A stretch of DNA of 64,000 nucleotides from Confluentibacter lentus (lineage in GTDB: Bacteria; Bacteroidota; Bacteroidia; Flavobacteriales; Flavobacteriaceae). A program made the position numbers and the translations under genes. Of this stretch, positions 24,957-34,271 are shown in pieces; position 1 is the first letter of the stretch, and every line of letters starts with the position of its first letter. The stretch is from positions 372,001-436,000 of the forward strand of contig NZ_NIHE01000002.1 in the NCBI RefSeq assembly GCF_002806995.1. Reading direction: 5' to 3'. The notes beneath the pieces were generated by a model. It was given only the letters and a program-made list of their open reading frames with translations. It was not told where the DNA came from and made no database searches.

Positions 24957-26501
24957 TTAAATTTTAGAATTTTTAAAATTACCGTCAACCAATCTCCAAA
25001 TATTTAGTGGATTCTCATTTTTCAATTCGTCTGGTAAAATGGCATTAGGGTAGTTTTGAAAACAAACTGGTCTAACAAAACGTTTTATGGCTCCTGTTCC
25101 TACAGATGTTGATTGTGGTGCTGTTGTTGAAGGATATGGTCCTCCGTGAACCATAGAGTGGCAAACTTCCACACCTGTTGGGTATCCATTAACAATAATT
25201 CTTCCAACTTTTTTTGGCAAAATATCAAACAACTCTTTATATTCCACTAAATCTTTATCTGTTCCAAAAACAGTTGCTGTAAGATGTCCAGATAAATTTT
25301 TAGCTGCTTCAATAATTTCACTTTTTGAATTAGCCTCTACCAAAACACTTGAAGGCCCAAAGTTCTCTTCAGATAAATCTTCATGTTGGTTAAAATTCTC
25401 TATGGATGTTTTAAACACTCTTGGAGTCCCGGCATTTGGAGAATCACCATTCAAACCAACCGAAAACTCTTCTACATTCCCTACGCCTAAGGTTCTTTCA
25501 ATACCTTTATCGTAAGCTTTTTTAATTTCTGGTGTCAACATAACCCCAGCTGGCGATTCACTTATTTTAAGTTTTAATTGGTTATAAAATTTACTAAGGT
25601 CATCCGATTTCTGTACAAATGATAATCCAGGGTTAGTACAAAATTGTCCTACTCCCAACGTAATAGATCCCGCCATACCTGCAGCAATCTCTTCACCTTT
25701 TTCTTTTAATGCTTCCGGCAAAATAAAAACCGGATTTGTACTACCCATTTCGGCAAATACAGGAATAGGTTCTGGGCGTGCATTTGCGTAATCAAATAAG
25801 GCTTTACCTCCACCATAAGAACCTGTAAATCCTACCGCTTTTACACCTGGGTGCTTAACCAAAGCTTCACCTACAAATCTAGCGTTTCCAAGAATTAAGG
25901 AAAATGTGCCTTTTGGCATACCACAAATATCTATAGCTTTTGCAATAGCATCAGCTACCATTTTAGAAGTTCCAGGATGTGCTTTATGACCTTTTACAAT
26001 AACAGGGCAACCCGCAGCCAAAGCGGATGCCGTATCACCTCCAGCTGTTGAAAATGCTAAAGGGAAATTACTAGCTCCAAAAACCACCACTGGACCTAAT
26101 GGCATTAACATATGTCTAATATCTGGCTTAGGTAAAGGAGCCCTATCAGGTATGGCGGTATCAATTCTTGCATCAACCCAAGAACCTTCTCTCACTAAGG
26201 TTGCAAATAATTTTAGCTGACCCATGGTACGGCCTCTTTCTCCTTGTAATCTGGCTATAGGAAGACCGGTTTCTAAATGGCACCTTTCTAAAAGGGCATC
26301 TCCTAAGTTTAATATTTCTTCTGCAATCTGATCTAAAAAAGCAGCTTTTTTATTATTATCAATTTTTTTATAAATATCAAAAGCAGCTGTAGCTTTATTA
26401 ACAACCGAATTTATATGTTCTAAGGTTGCATTTTCAAATGATCCTTCTAATTCTTCATTAGTTGCCGCATTTATTGCGTAAAATGTACTTTGATTACTCA
26501 T
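24957..26501 (-). CDS. Aldehyde dehydrogenase (NADP+), ketoglutarate semialdehyde type
   Basis: A 514-residue soluble aldehyde dehydrogenase. 'PLGPVVVFGASNFPLAFSTA' opens the cofactor domain, 'VGFTGSYGGGKALFD' is the nucleotide motif, 'PVFAEMGSTNPVFILP' carries the base Glu, and 'GVGQFCTNPGLSF' carries the nucleophile Cys288. The combination 'AEMGSTNP' plus 'GQFCTNPG' is characteristic of alpha-ketoglutaric (2,5-dioxovalerate) semialdehyde dehydrogenases, used in hydroxyproline or pentose/hexuronate degradation. No such pathway genes are adjacent, so the physiological substrate is not certain. Confidence 0.88.
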   Translation of the reverse strand: MSNQSTFYAINAATNEELEGSFENATLEHINSVVNKATAAFDIYKKIDNNKKAAFLDQIAEEILNLGDALLERCHLETGLPIARLQGERGRTMGQLKLFATLVREGSWVDARIDTAIPDRAPLPKPDIRHMLMPLGPVVVFGASNFPLAFSTAGGDTASALAAGCPVIVKGHKAHPGTSKMVADAIAKAIDICGMPKGTFSLILGNARFVGEALVKHPGVKAVGFTGSYGGGKALFDYANARPEPIPVFAEMGSTNPVFILPEALKEKGEEIAAGMAGSITLGVGQFCTNPGLSFVQKSDDLSKFYNQLKLKISESPAGVMLTPEIKKAYDKGIERTLGVGNVEEFSVGLNGDSPNAGTPRVFKTSIENFNQHEDLSEENFGPSSVLVEANSKSEIIEAAKNLSGHLTATVFGTDKDLVEYKELFDILPKKVGRIIVNGYPTGVEVCHSMVHGGPYPSTTAPQSTSVGTGAIKRFVRPVCFQNYPNAILPDELKNENPLNIWRLVDGNFKNSKI

Positions 26502-26938
26502 TTATATTTGGTTTTTATATTTTATCTAAATTATTATATTCTTTTCTAGTAGATTATTAAAATCGAGGTTTTGAAAAGAGACTAAAAATACAAAAAAATA
26601 TAATTAATAGTAGCCATATTACATAGTTTAAAGTTTAATTAACTTTTATAAAAAATTGGATACAATATGATTTATTAAATATAAGTTATTGACACTAAAT
26701 TTAGGATATGATTTTATAGTACTTAAATTAGATAACCAAATAGTATTATAATTTTTATAAAACAAAAAAGCATCCCAATTTTCTGTAAAGAAAAAAGCAT
26801 CCTTATCCATTGGTTTAACCAATTATTGTATAAAAACAACTTTGTTTTGCAAACAAAACGTTTGTTTTATATTTTTACCTTAGCATCTATAATCTATTCT
26901 ATTAATTTTTTACTTAAAAATATCATTCTTGATATTCT
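26502..26938. other. Gene-free stretch
   Basis: A 437-nt very AT-rich stretch between the aldehyde dehydrogenase and the receiver gene. I see no coding frame. The only recognisable content is one copy of a dispersed repeat at 26761-26814, given separately. Confidence 0.6.
26761..26814. repeat. Dispersed repeat, copy 1 of 3
   Basis: Shares AACAAAAAAGCATCCCAATT and the following TTCTnTAAAG with copies at 34141 and 43837. This copy has a second GCATCC in place of the GGAAAGCTTTCC palindrome of the other two and ends in the same CCATTGGTT. Confidence 0.75.
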
Positions 26939-27391
26939 TCATTTAAAATTTAAAAAATCATATTTAGTTAGATATTCTTTTTTATCAATATTAATCATTT
27001 CGTGAAGTTTCTCAACGGTTAATGCTTTATTGATATACCCTGAACATAATGGATGCCTTAATGCTTTATATATATCATCTGGACTAGATGAAGATGAAAG
27101 CATAATGATTCTTAAATTTTCAACCTCTAAACTCCCCTGCTTTTCGAGTGCATCAAGAAATTCAAACCCATTACACTGAGGCATATTAATGTCTAAAAAC
27201 ATAACATTCGGTCTTGTTGTGTAGTTAAGATTCTTTTCGTGTAAAGAAATTTTCAGGTATTCTAGAGCAGATAAAGCCCTTTCAAAATGTATAACCCTTA
27301 TTTTTTTATCATATGTTTCAATTACTTTTTTATTGACAAACAAATCAATTTTATTATCGTCAACTAACATTATGTTTCTAATTGGTATCAT
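26939..27391 (-). CDS. Response regulator, Rcp1-like single receiver
   Basis: A 150-residue stand-alone receiver with 'VDDNKIDLF' at the N-terminus (acidic pair) and phospho-acceptor Asp67 ('MFLDINMPQCNGFEF'). 'IIMLSSSSSPDD' provides the Ser/Thr position, and 'GYINKALT' the Lys. The long beta3-alpha3 loop and N-terminus place it in the Rcp1-like group common in Bacteroidota. It overlaps the kinase gene by 4 nt, so the pair is translationally coupled and the kinase is its likely donor. Confidence 0.92.
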   Translation of the reverse strand: MIPIRNIMLVDDNKIDLFVNKKVIETYDKKIRVIHFERALSALEYLKISLHEKNLNYTTRPNVMFLDINMPQCNGFEFLDALEKQGSLEVENLRIIMLSSSSSPDDIYKALRHPLCSGYINKALTVEKLHEMINIDKKEYLTKYDFLNFK

Positions 27392-29250
27392 GCTGTTTTG
27401 ATGTATATAAAGTTTTGTAATTTTATTTTAAAGCAAGACCCCTCATTAACTTTACTAGTTACTTTTATTTCTCCATTTAAATTTTCTACAATGTTTTTAA
27501 CAATATACAATCCAAGACCAGAACCTGGTGTGTCTTCAATATTTTCTCTGTAATACAAATCAAATATTTTAGAAAGATTCTTTTTTATAATGCCTATTCC
27601 ATTGTCTTTAACGGTAAACACAATGCCATCTTGGATATTATTAATTTTAATTTCAATAATTGACCTAACTTGAGATTTTTTTGAGATACTATATTTAATA
27701 GCGTTTTGAATTAGGTTTTGAAATAAGGAATTCATCAAATCAACACTTGAGTAGTATTCAATTGAATCTGGAATATCAATTTTAAAATCAATAGATTTAA
27801 AATTTTCTAACCCATTTAAGGATTTTAAAACATTATTTATAATTTTATTGAAATCAATACGACTTATTTCCCTGCTTTTTTCACAGACCATAGAGGCAAG
27901 GCTTAAATTTTCAACTACCACCTTGCCTCTATTGAGAGAGGCATCTAGCATGGACGTTAAATTTAATACACTATCATTTATCTTTTCTTGTTTTATAAGA
28001 TTTACAAGCCCTTCTGCTGATGATATTGGGGCTTTAAGATCGTGTGCAGACCGATACAGAAATAACTCCAATTCTTTTGTTTTGCTTATTAATCTGTTCT
28101 CTAAATTTTTTCGTTTAGTAATATCCAACATCATGGCACAATAAAAGGTAGAATTCCGTGTTTTCCATTTGCTTAATGCAAATTCTACAGGAAATTCTAA
28201 CCCGTTTTTATTTAACGCCTTCATTTCAACAGTATCGCTGGTGCTAAAGTCTTCAAGATTTCCTACTGCACTTAGCAATTCGATTAAACTCGATTTTCTG
28301 CTTTTGTTTGCTATTAATTTTGTTAAGTATTCACCAATTATCTCACTTTCTGCGTATCCAAAAGCAAGCTCAGCACCTTTGTTCCATTCTGTAATTTTTC
28401 CTTCATCATCAACCACAACGATAATCCCTACCTTCATAGATTGAAAAAGATTATGGTACCTTGACTCATTCTCTATTAATTTTTGTTTAACATCCCTAAT
28501 ATTTTTTACTTCTTGAACAGAAATTCTGGCAGATATAACTAAGCCTTTACTATTAAGAACTGGAACAATTTGTGATATAAAAAAGGTTTGAACTCCCTCT
28601 TTGTTAAAATCCATAGTTTCATAACGATTTGGCTTAGCATTATTGAAAACATTCTTAACGACATTCTTTACCTTCTCATGAAAAATAGGATTAATAAAAT
28701 TATATAAACTACTACCAACAATCTCTACTATACTAAAACCATCTATCCCTTGGCTTATGTTTAAAATATCACCAAACTCATTAATTGACAGAATTACTTC
28801 TGGAATATTACCTTTAAAAGTTTTAAACTCAATTCCTCTATTTACAAGTTTTAAATTCTTTTCAGTTTCTTGAGTAACATCAAGATAAAAAGCCACATAT
28901 TTATCTATCATGCCTTTGCTGTTTCTTACTGGAATTATTGTAGCTTCCATCCAAAACATTTTACCAGAACTTGTAAAACTGGAAAGTATTCCTTTCCAAA
29001 TTTGACCCCGTTTTATGGTTGCCCACAAACCTTTATACAATGGATTAACATGTCGCTCAGATTTTAAAAGCAAATTGACCTCTCCTACAAGTTGTTCATT
29101 AGAAGATTCTACAAGCTTGCAAAATTGAGCATTTACATAGATAATACGCCCTAGAATATCCATAATGGAAATACTCGTCTGACTCTTTAAAAAATCCAGT
29201 AAAATATTTTCTGGATTATCTCTCCAGATTTGTTGATTTATTAGTTTCAT
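27388..29250 (-). CDS. PAS-domain sensor histidine kinase
   Basis: A 620-residue cytoplasmic kinase with no membrane helix. Three PAS domains (about residues 20-130, 145-255 and 260-390) precede a HisKA-type dimerisation domain with phospho-acceptor His403 ('RSAHDLKAPISS'). The ATPase domain has N box 'QNLIQNAIKYS', G1 'VKDNGIGII' and G2 'GSGLGLYIVKN'. The first PAS domain is paralogous to the PAS-only protein encoded just upstream (both have the 'LWxTIKxGxIWKGxL' segment). It is coupled to the receiver gene by a 4-nt overlap. Confidence 0.93.
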   Translation of the reverse strand: MKLINQQIWRDNPENILLDFLKSQTSISIMDILGRIIYVNAQFCKLVESSNEQLVGEVNLLLKSERHVNPLYKGLWATIKRGQIWKGILSSFTSSGKMFWMEATIIPVRNSKGMIDKYVAFYLDVTQETEKNLKLVNRGIEFKTFKGNIPEVILSINEFGDILNISQGIDGFSIVEIVGSSLYNFINPIFHEKVKNVVKNVFNNAKPNRYETMDFNKEGVQTFFISQIVPVLNSKGLVISARISVQEVKNIRDVKQKLIENESRYHNLFQSMKVGIIVVVDDEGKITEWNKGAELAFGYAESEIIGEYLTKLIANKSRKSSLIELLSAVGNLEDFSTSDTVEMKALNKNGLEFPVEFALSKWKTRNSTFYCAMMLDITKRKNLENRLISKTKELELFLYRSAHDLKAPISSAEGLVNLIKQEKINDSVLNLTSMLDASLNRGKVVVENLSLASMVCEKSREISRIDFNKIINNVLKSLNGLENFKSIDFKIDIPDSIEYYSSVDLMNSLFQNLIQNAIKYSISKKSQVRSIIEIKINNIQDGIVFTVKDNGIGIIKKNLSKIFDLYYRENIEDTPGSGLGLYIVKNIVENLNGEIKVTSKVNEGSCFKIKLQNFIYIKTA

Positions 29251-29311
29251 TAAATTTTATTTCTCTTTATTACAATAATCAAAGTCTTCATTTAGTGTTG
29301 TCAAAAATTTT

Positions 29312-29328
29312 ATTGAAGAATCTTCAAT
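29312..29328. promoter_or_regulatory. 17-bp perfect dyad between PAS and kinase genes
   Basis: ATTGAAGA, one central base, TCTTCAAT. It lies in the 95-nt gap between the PAS-only gene and the kinase gene, the only sizeable gap in this group. It could be an operator or an RNA hairpin; no T-run follows on the minus strand, so a terminator is less likely. Confidence 0.4.
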
Positions 29329-29345
29329 ATTTTATAAATACTCTA

Positions 29346-29792
29346 TTAATTCTTTTTTAAAATCATTTTATCAAGTTCTACATTGGCCGTTTCAATATAT
29401 TCAACATTCAACTTCGTAATATCTAAACACATTGCCACAAAACTCTCTACAACACCTTTGCTGTCTTTTAACGGCACAATAGTAGTTTCTAACCAAAATG
29501 ACTTTCCTTCTTTTGTCTTATTAGATAAAACGCCTTTCCAAATGTTTCCATTCTTAATAGTTATCCATAATTCTTTATAAAAAGGATCTTTATGAATATT
29601 CGATTTAAGTAAACTATTATTCACACCTATAAGTTCTCTTTCTTCACAACCTATTATTGAGCAAAAACGATCATTGGCGTATACTATACGTCCAAGATTA
29701 TCTGAAACTGAAATAGCCACATTGCTTTCTATAAATTTTGAAATGGCGATCTCGGGGCTTGTTCGCCACATATAATATTTAAATGCCTCCAT
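29346..29792 (-). CDS. PAS-domain-only protein
   Basis: A 148-residue soluble protein consisting of one PAS domain and a short helical tail. Text such as 'SDNLGRIVYANDRFCSIIG' and 'LWITIKNGNIWKGVL' matches the first PAS domain of the kinase encoded downstream, so it looks like a detached copy of the kinase sensor. It could compete for a ligand or form heterodimers with the kinase. It overlaps the upstream STAS-like gene by 14 nt. Confidence 0.85.
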   Translation of the reverse strand: MEAFKYYMWRTSPEIAISKFIESNVAISVSDNLGRIVYANDRFCSIIGCEERELIGVNNSLLKSNIHKDPFYKELWITIKNGNIWKGVLSNKTKEGKSFWLETTIVPLKDSKGVVESFVAMCLDITKLNVEYIETANVELDKMILKKN

Positions 29793-30204
29793 CTAATGTT
29801 TTTTTAACTTTAATTAAATACTCTAATGCTTCATCATAATCCTTGAATATTTTAAAAGGAGTAGTTGGCTCATAAATTCTTTTGTACGTGTTTATTAATA
29901 ATTTAGTATTTATTGAATTAATTACATAAGCTTCTGAAATTCTTATTTTTTTAAAAACAACATTATTAGCAAACAATTTGGCCGTCTCAATGCTAAAATT
30001 GCTTTGAACATCTCTGACATCAATTAAAAATGGCATTGGATTGCCTTGAGACAATTCAGAAATAGCTTTTTCATATTTTTCTATAGCATCTACTTCTAGT
30101 GTGAGATAAGTACCTTTATTTTGGAATTCGCAAAAAAGAATGCCTCTAGAGTCTGTCCAAAATCTAGTCTTATTAATTATAATTATTCTTTTGTCTGTAA
30201 TCAT
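29779..30204 (-). CDS. STAS/SpoIIAA-like small protein, paralogue 2
   Basis: A 141-residue soluble alpha/beta protein. It is homologous to the protein encoded immediately upstream: both read '(K)xRFW/AKFW...GIL/VLICEF', 'LDxR' near the middle ('FLIDVRDVQSNF'), and 'RIYxxxxPxxIFxxYxxAxEY' near the end. The length and strand-helix order resemble SpoIIAA/STAS-like proteins that bind partner proteins. I do not recognise a characterised homologue. It overlaps both neighbours, so it is part of the sigma-54-linked operon. Confidence 0.6.
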   Translation of the reverse strand: MITDKRIIIINKTRFWTDSRGILFCEFQNKGTYLTLEVDAIEKYEKAISELSQGNPMPFLIDVRDVQSNFSIETAKLFANNVVFKKIRISEAYVINSINTKLLINTYKRIYEPTTPFKIFKDYDEALEYLIKVKKTLDGGI

Positions 30205-30617
30205 TTAGTATGGGCATAAAAATTTTGATGGGTTTCTAATGAATATTCAATGGCCTTATTATAGTTCATGAAAATTCTATTGGGAATAATCGAGTCATAG
30301 ATTCTTCCAAATATGGTAAGTACAAATTTTAAAAAATAGGAATTGACAACAAAAGACTTTGATAGTATAGCTAATTTAAGCTCTGGCCTTTTTGATAATA
30401 TTAAAGCTATAGAAAAAGCATAGTTCTTATCTAATTTCCTAAGATCTATAAGTAATGGAAAATATCCACCATTTGATAACTTGGTAATTGCTTTTAAATA
30501 TTCTTCTGAAAAATATTCGCTAAACTTTTTTATGCAATTATCATCTGAAAATTCACAAATAAGCACACCATCTTCTATCCAAAATTTAGCTTTTTTACAT
30601 TTAATCTTATTGCACAT
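30201..30617 (-). CDS. STAS/SpoIIAA-like small protein, paralogue 1
   Basis: A 138-residue protein if started at the Met at 30617 ('MCNKIKCKKAKFWIEDGVLI'). That start lines up with the N-terminus of paralogue 2, and it leaves room upstream for a near-consensus sigma-54 promoter. The longer frame from 30677 would translate through that promoter. Conserved features shared with paralogue 2 are 'GVLICEF', 'PLLIDLRKLDKNYAF' and the C-terminal 'RIYDSIIPNRIFMNYNKAIEY'. It is the first gene of a five-gene set that also encodes the PAS protein, kinase and receiver. Function unknown; partner binding is inferred. Confidence 0.6.
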   Translation of the reverse strand: MCNKIKCKKAKFWIEDGVLICEFSDDNCIKKFSEYFSEEYLKAITKLSNGGYFPLLIDLRKLDKNYAFSIALILSKRPELKLAILSKSFVVNSYFLKFVLTIFGRIYDSIIPNRIFMNYNKAIEYSLETHQNFYAHTK

Positions 30618-30643
30618 GTCTTCTATTTGATTAAAAACTGAAA

Positions 30644-30659
30644 GACAATTGGTGTGCCA
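30644..30659 (-). promoter_or_regulatory. Candidate sigma-54 (-24/-12) promoter
   Basis: The minus strand reads TGGCACACCAATTGTC against the consensus TGGCACnnnnnTTGCw: the -24 half is perfect, spacing is correct and only the -12 GC is GT. It sits 26 nt upstream of the chosen ATG and about 90 bp downstream of two identical dyads next to a sigma-54 activator gene. Confidence 0.6.
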
Positions 30660-30749
30660 AAGCACCTCAAGTAACAATAAAATTAATTCAACTATTTGAT
30701 TTTTAGCTATTTAAAATATGCTTAAAAAAATAAAGATTAAAAAATACTC

Positions 30750-30801
30750 ACGGAATACCGTTGTAAAAATGAATAAAAAATTGAAATTCACGGAATACCG
30801 T
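30750..30801 (-). promoter_or_regulatory. Two identical dyads, candidate activator-binding sites
   Basis: ACGGAATACCGT at 30750-30761 and again at 30790-30801, each with arms ACGG/CCGT, spaced exactly 40 bp (about four helical turns). The second overlaps the stop codon of the sigma-54 activator gene. Position and spacing fit upstream activator sites for that regulator. Confidence 0.6.
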
Positions 30802-33800
30802 TAGTTTGTAGAAGATTTATTTATGCCCAATTTTTTCATTCTGTCTCTTAAAGTACTGGGCTTCATATCAAGTAATTTTGAAGCACCATTAGACCCATCA
30901 ATTTTCCAATCGCATTTTTCAAGTATTTTAAGAATGTGATTTCGCTGTACCTCATTAAGGGTTAAATTAGACATGGAAATAAGTCGTTCCTTATTAGCCT
31001 CTTGAGAACTGATGCTTGAAAGCATTAATGAATCAGAATTAGATAAAATTACTGCTCTTTCAATCAAGTTTTCTAATTCCCTAATATTACCTGGCCAATC
31101 ATGGTCTTGAAATTCTTGCATAGCAATATCTGATACATATTTTATGTTCTTGCCATAATCTTTACTGAACTTATTAATAAAATGCTCCACTAAAAGAGGT
31201 ATATCTTCACGTCTATCCCTTAATGCTGGCACTGTTATTGGAAAAACATTTATTCGAAAAAACAAATCTTCCCTAAATCGTTTAAGCTTAATTTCTTCTT
31301 TCAAATCTTTATTGGTTGCGGCAATAATCCTAACATCAAGCTTTTTGGTTTTATTCCCTCCAACAACCTCAATTTCACCTTCTTGCAGAAATCTCAGAAG
31401 TTTAGGCTGCATTTCTAATGGCATTTCACCTAATTCATCTAAAAATAATGTGCCACCATCAGCTAATTCAAATTTGCCTATTTTATCAGCTACGGCACCA
31501 GTAAACGAGCCTTTAACATGCCCAAACAATTCGCTTTCTATAAGCTCCCTTGGTATCGCGGCACAATTTATTTTGATTAAAGGTTTCTTATTTCTTAAAC
31601 TTATATTGTGAACGGCTCTGGCAAGTAATTCTTTCCCTGTGCCAGATTCTCCAAGCAAAAGTACCGTGGCGGTTGTTGGAGCCACTTTTTCAATTTCTGT
31701 TAGCACATTACTAAATGCTTCACTTCCATATACCATTTCTTCATAATTGAAAACAAGATCGATTTCATTTCTTAAATAAATATTTTCACGTTCTAATTGA
31801 TGACTTAAATCATCTAATTTTGCAACCGTTTCAGAAAGTTTTAAATTTAAATCGACTAAATTCTTTTCAGCTAATTTTCGCTCATTGCTTTCAACTATTA
31901 ATGACACTATACTAGCTATAGATGCAGCAAACTCTTCTTCGTCACTAGTCCAAGTTCTTTCTTCACCTATATGCTCAAAACAAATAATACCATAATGCCC
32001 ATTGGCACCAGTAATAAATAAATCCATTATAGAAGATATTTCATTAGGTTTTAGATAACTTTTATTAAAACCTTTAGTAATATCATTGCTAAGTGCATTG
32101 CTAACCGTTATGGTTTTGAATTTTGCCAATGCATCAAAATAAGCAGAATTATCAGCTTTTTTAATTGTTAACCCATCCAAATATGATTTGTTTTTTGAAG
32201 TATATAGTTTTTCACAAAATATTTTTGTTTTATCCTTATTAAAGCTCCAAATACTTACTCTTTCAACATTTAAAGTTTCAGCTGATAAAGAGGTTATTTT
32301 TTCTAAAGAAAATTCAAAATCACTCCCAACAAGTCCAGCCAACTCTAATATAACTGCCTTTTTTTGAGTAGATTTTTTAGCTATATCTTCCAGGGTCTCT
32401 TGAACCTTTAATTCTTCTGAAATATCTTTCATGGTGCCAAACAAAGCAATAACATCCCCTTTATCATTCTTTATATTACCTGTTAAAAATGAAGCCCAAA
32501 ATGGTTTACCACTTTTTTTAATGAACTCAAATTTGAACGATGGCGCCTCGCCATGAGCTACTTTTTTGTTTGTTTTTCCAATTTTATCAAAATCTTCCAT
32601 CTTGGCAAAAGGATATGGCAACTCCATACCAATTAACTCTTCTTTAGAATATTCGAGAATTTTACAGGTTGAATCGTTTACCATTATAATTTTGCCTTCT
32701 AGATTTACAATTATTAGTCCTTCTTGCATGGACATAACTAGATTATCGGTAAATTCTTTGGAAAGCTTTAAATCTATTTCTACTTGTTTCCGTTCGGTAA
32801 TATCCCGAATTACTCCTATTAGATATTTATTACCAGCATCATCAATGAATCTGGTTTTTTTTGTAGAAATTATCCGGGGTTTTTCTCCTCTAACAGTAAG
32901 GCTCTCTTCATTAATATTCTCAATGCCTGTTGAAAGCACTTGTTTGTCAATACTTAAAAAACTTTCTCTTTCTTCTGGGGGCACATCTTCAGCCAATGTT
33001 TTTCCAATGATATCTTCTCTAGAAAGATTAAAAAGAGAGCAAAAAGCATTATTGGCCAAAAGTAAACGGCTTTCACTATCTTTTACAAACATGGGATCTC
33101 CAATATTATTAATAATGTTATCGAGGTACCTTTCTTTTTTTATTAAAAGCTCTTCTGCTTTTTTACGATGTGTTATATCTTGAAAAAAAACTGAAACTCC
33201 GTCTTTAGAAGGAACTACACGATTTTCGTACCAACGATCCCATGGTTGATAATAATCTTCAAATGAAATTGTTTTTTGGGTTTCTAGAGCTTTATGATAA
33301 TTATTATAAAATGGTTGCCCAATTCCTTCTGGAAATTCTGTCCAAATATGTTTTCCTATTAAATTTTCTGATTTTCTGCCAAACATTTTGGCTGCCCTTT
33401 TGTTAACATACGTATAAACCCAATCGTTGTTGAGCGATATAAATCCATCTGTCATATTTTCAATGGAATCTATAATGAAGTCTTGAGCAAATAAAAAATT
33501 TTCGACATTTTTAATAAGTCTCTTTTCGTGCTCGTCTTTTTGTAAATGTAAGTCCTCTATATCACTCAGCCAGTTTAAAACAAACTCTTCACCATTAATT
33601 GTAATAACATAAAAACTCATTAAAATTTTCTTGTCGAGTCCGCTTTTTAATCTTATTGAACTTTCATAGTTAGTAACTGACTTTTCTTTCAGTATTTTTT
33701 TTCTTATGAATTCCCTATCCTCTAAACTTAACAATTCAAGATCGTATACTGTTTTACCAATTGCTTCTTTTTTTGTGTAACCAGTTAATTTTTCCCATGC

Positions 33801-33935
33801 TGAATTTACAAACTCAATTTTTTTAGTAGTTAAACTTGAAATTGATTTTGGTATGGGGCTATTTTTAAAAAGACCAATAAATAATTTCATCTTTTCAATT
33901 TTAGAAATTTTATTTAGGCCTTGCGGAGTTCTCAT
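30801..33935 (-). CDS. Sigma-54-dependent activator with multiple PAS domains and a GAF domain
   Basis: A 1044-residue cytoplasmic enhancer-binding protein. Four PAS domains occupy about residues 15-510 and a GAF domain follows (about 530-690, 'SLSAETLNVERVSIWSF'). Then come a coiled linker and the AAA+ domain: Walker A 'GESGTGKE' at 762-769, sigma-54 contact loop GSFTGA at 809-814 (Ser in place of the common Ala), and Walker B 'GGTLFLDELGEM'. A Fis-type helix-turn-helix lies at about 995-1040 ('ASKLLDMKPSTLRDRMKKLG'). It has no receiver domain, so PAS or GAF ligands probably control it. Its gene abuts two dyads and is followed by the STAS/PAS/kinase genes, its likely targets. Confidence 0.93.
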   Translation of the reverse strand: MRTPQGLNKISKIEKMKLFIGLFKNSPIPKSISSLTTKKIEFVNSAWEKLTGYTKKEAIGKTVYDLELLSLEDREFIRKKILKEKSVTNYESSIRLKSGLDKKILMSFYVITINGEEFVLNWLSDIEDLHLQKDEHEKRLIKNVENFLFAQDFIIDSIENMTDGFISLNNDWVYTYVNKRAAKMFGRKSENLIGKHIWTEFPEGIGQPFYNNYHKALETQKTISFEDYYQPWDRWYENRVVPSKDGVSVFFQDITHRKKAEELLIKKERYLDNIINNIGDPMFVKDSESRLLLANNAFCSLFNLSREDIIGKTLAEDVPPEERESFLSIDKQVLSTGIENINEESLTVRGEKPRIISTKKTRFIDDAGNKYLIGVIRDITERKQVEIDLKLSKEFTDNLVMSMQEGLIIVNLEGKIIMVNDSTCKILEYSKEELIGMELPYPFAKMEDFDKIGKTNKKVAHGEAPSFKFEFIKKSGKPFWASFLTGNIKNDKGDVIALFGTMKDISEELKVQETLEDIAKKSTQKKAVILELAGLVGSDFEFSLEKITSLSAETLNVERVSIWSFNKDKTKIFCEKLYTSKNKSYLDGLTIKKADNSAYFDALAKFKTITVSNALSNDITKGFNKSYLKPNEISSIMDLFITGANGHYGIICFEHIGEERTWTSDEEEFAASIASIVSLIVESNERKLAEKNLVDLNLKLSETVAKLDDLSHQLERENIYLRNEIDLVFNYEEMVYGSEAFSNVLTEIEKVAPTTATVLLLGESGTGKELLARAVHNISLRNKKPLIKINCAAIPRELIESELFGHVKGSFTGAVADKIGKFELADGGTLFLDELGEMPLEMQPKLLRFLQEGEIEVVGGNKTKKLDVRIIAATNKDLKEEIKLKRFREDLFFRINVFPITVPALRDRREDIPLLVEHFINKFSKDYGKNIKYVSDIAMQEFQDHDWPGNIRELENLIERAVILSNSDSLMLSSISSQEANKERLISMSNLTLNEVQRNHILKILEKCDWKIDGSNGASKLLDMKPSTLRDRMKKLGINKSSTN

Positions 33936-34271
33936 TTTAAAATCAATTTACTAAGATTATGATGTATTGGAAAGCTATAGTATAACCTCTAAATATAATA
34001 ATTTATTTTGATTTGTAAGAAAATAATGGAAAAATAAATAATATGCGGTTTTATATAGTTTTACGTCATAAAAAACCACAAAAGAATCTTGTATTTGCTT
34101 TTTATAAAGCACAAGAAATATAAAGCAGAACTCTGTTTTAAACAAAAAAGCATCCCAATTTTCTATAAAGAAAAAAGGAAAGCTTTCCATTGGTTCAAAC
34201 TAATTTTATTTCAGCATTTTAACTACAAATGAATGAACACTAAATGATGCTTTTTTCATTTATTTAGACTT
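33936..34271. other. Gene-free stretch
   Basis: A 336-nt AT-rich stretch between two genes on the minus strand. An open frame at 33975-34190 runs through a dispersed repeat and has no recognisable protein content, so I treat it as non-coding. Apart from repeat copy 2, nothing else was seen. Confidence 0.6.
34141..34196. repeat. Dispersed repeat, copy 2 of 3
   Basis: About 56 bp nearly identical to copy 3 at 43837, including the 12-bp palindrome GGAAAGCTTTCC followed by ATTGGTT. Confidence 0.8.

Noticed and set aside
33975-34190. 71-codon open frame on the minus strand
   Set aside because: AT-rich, Phe-rich translation that overlaps a dispersed repeat present elsewhere without this frame.
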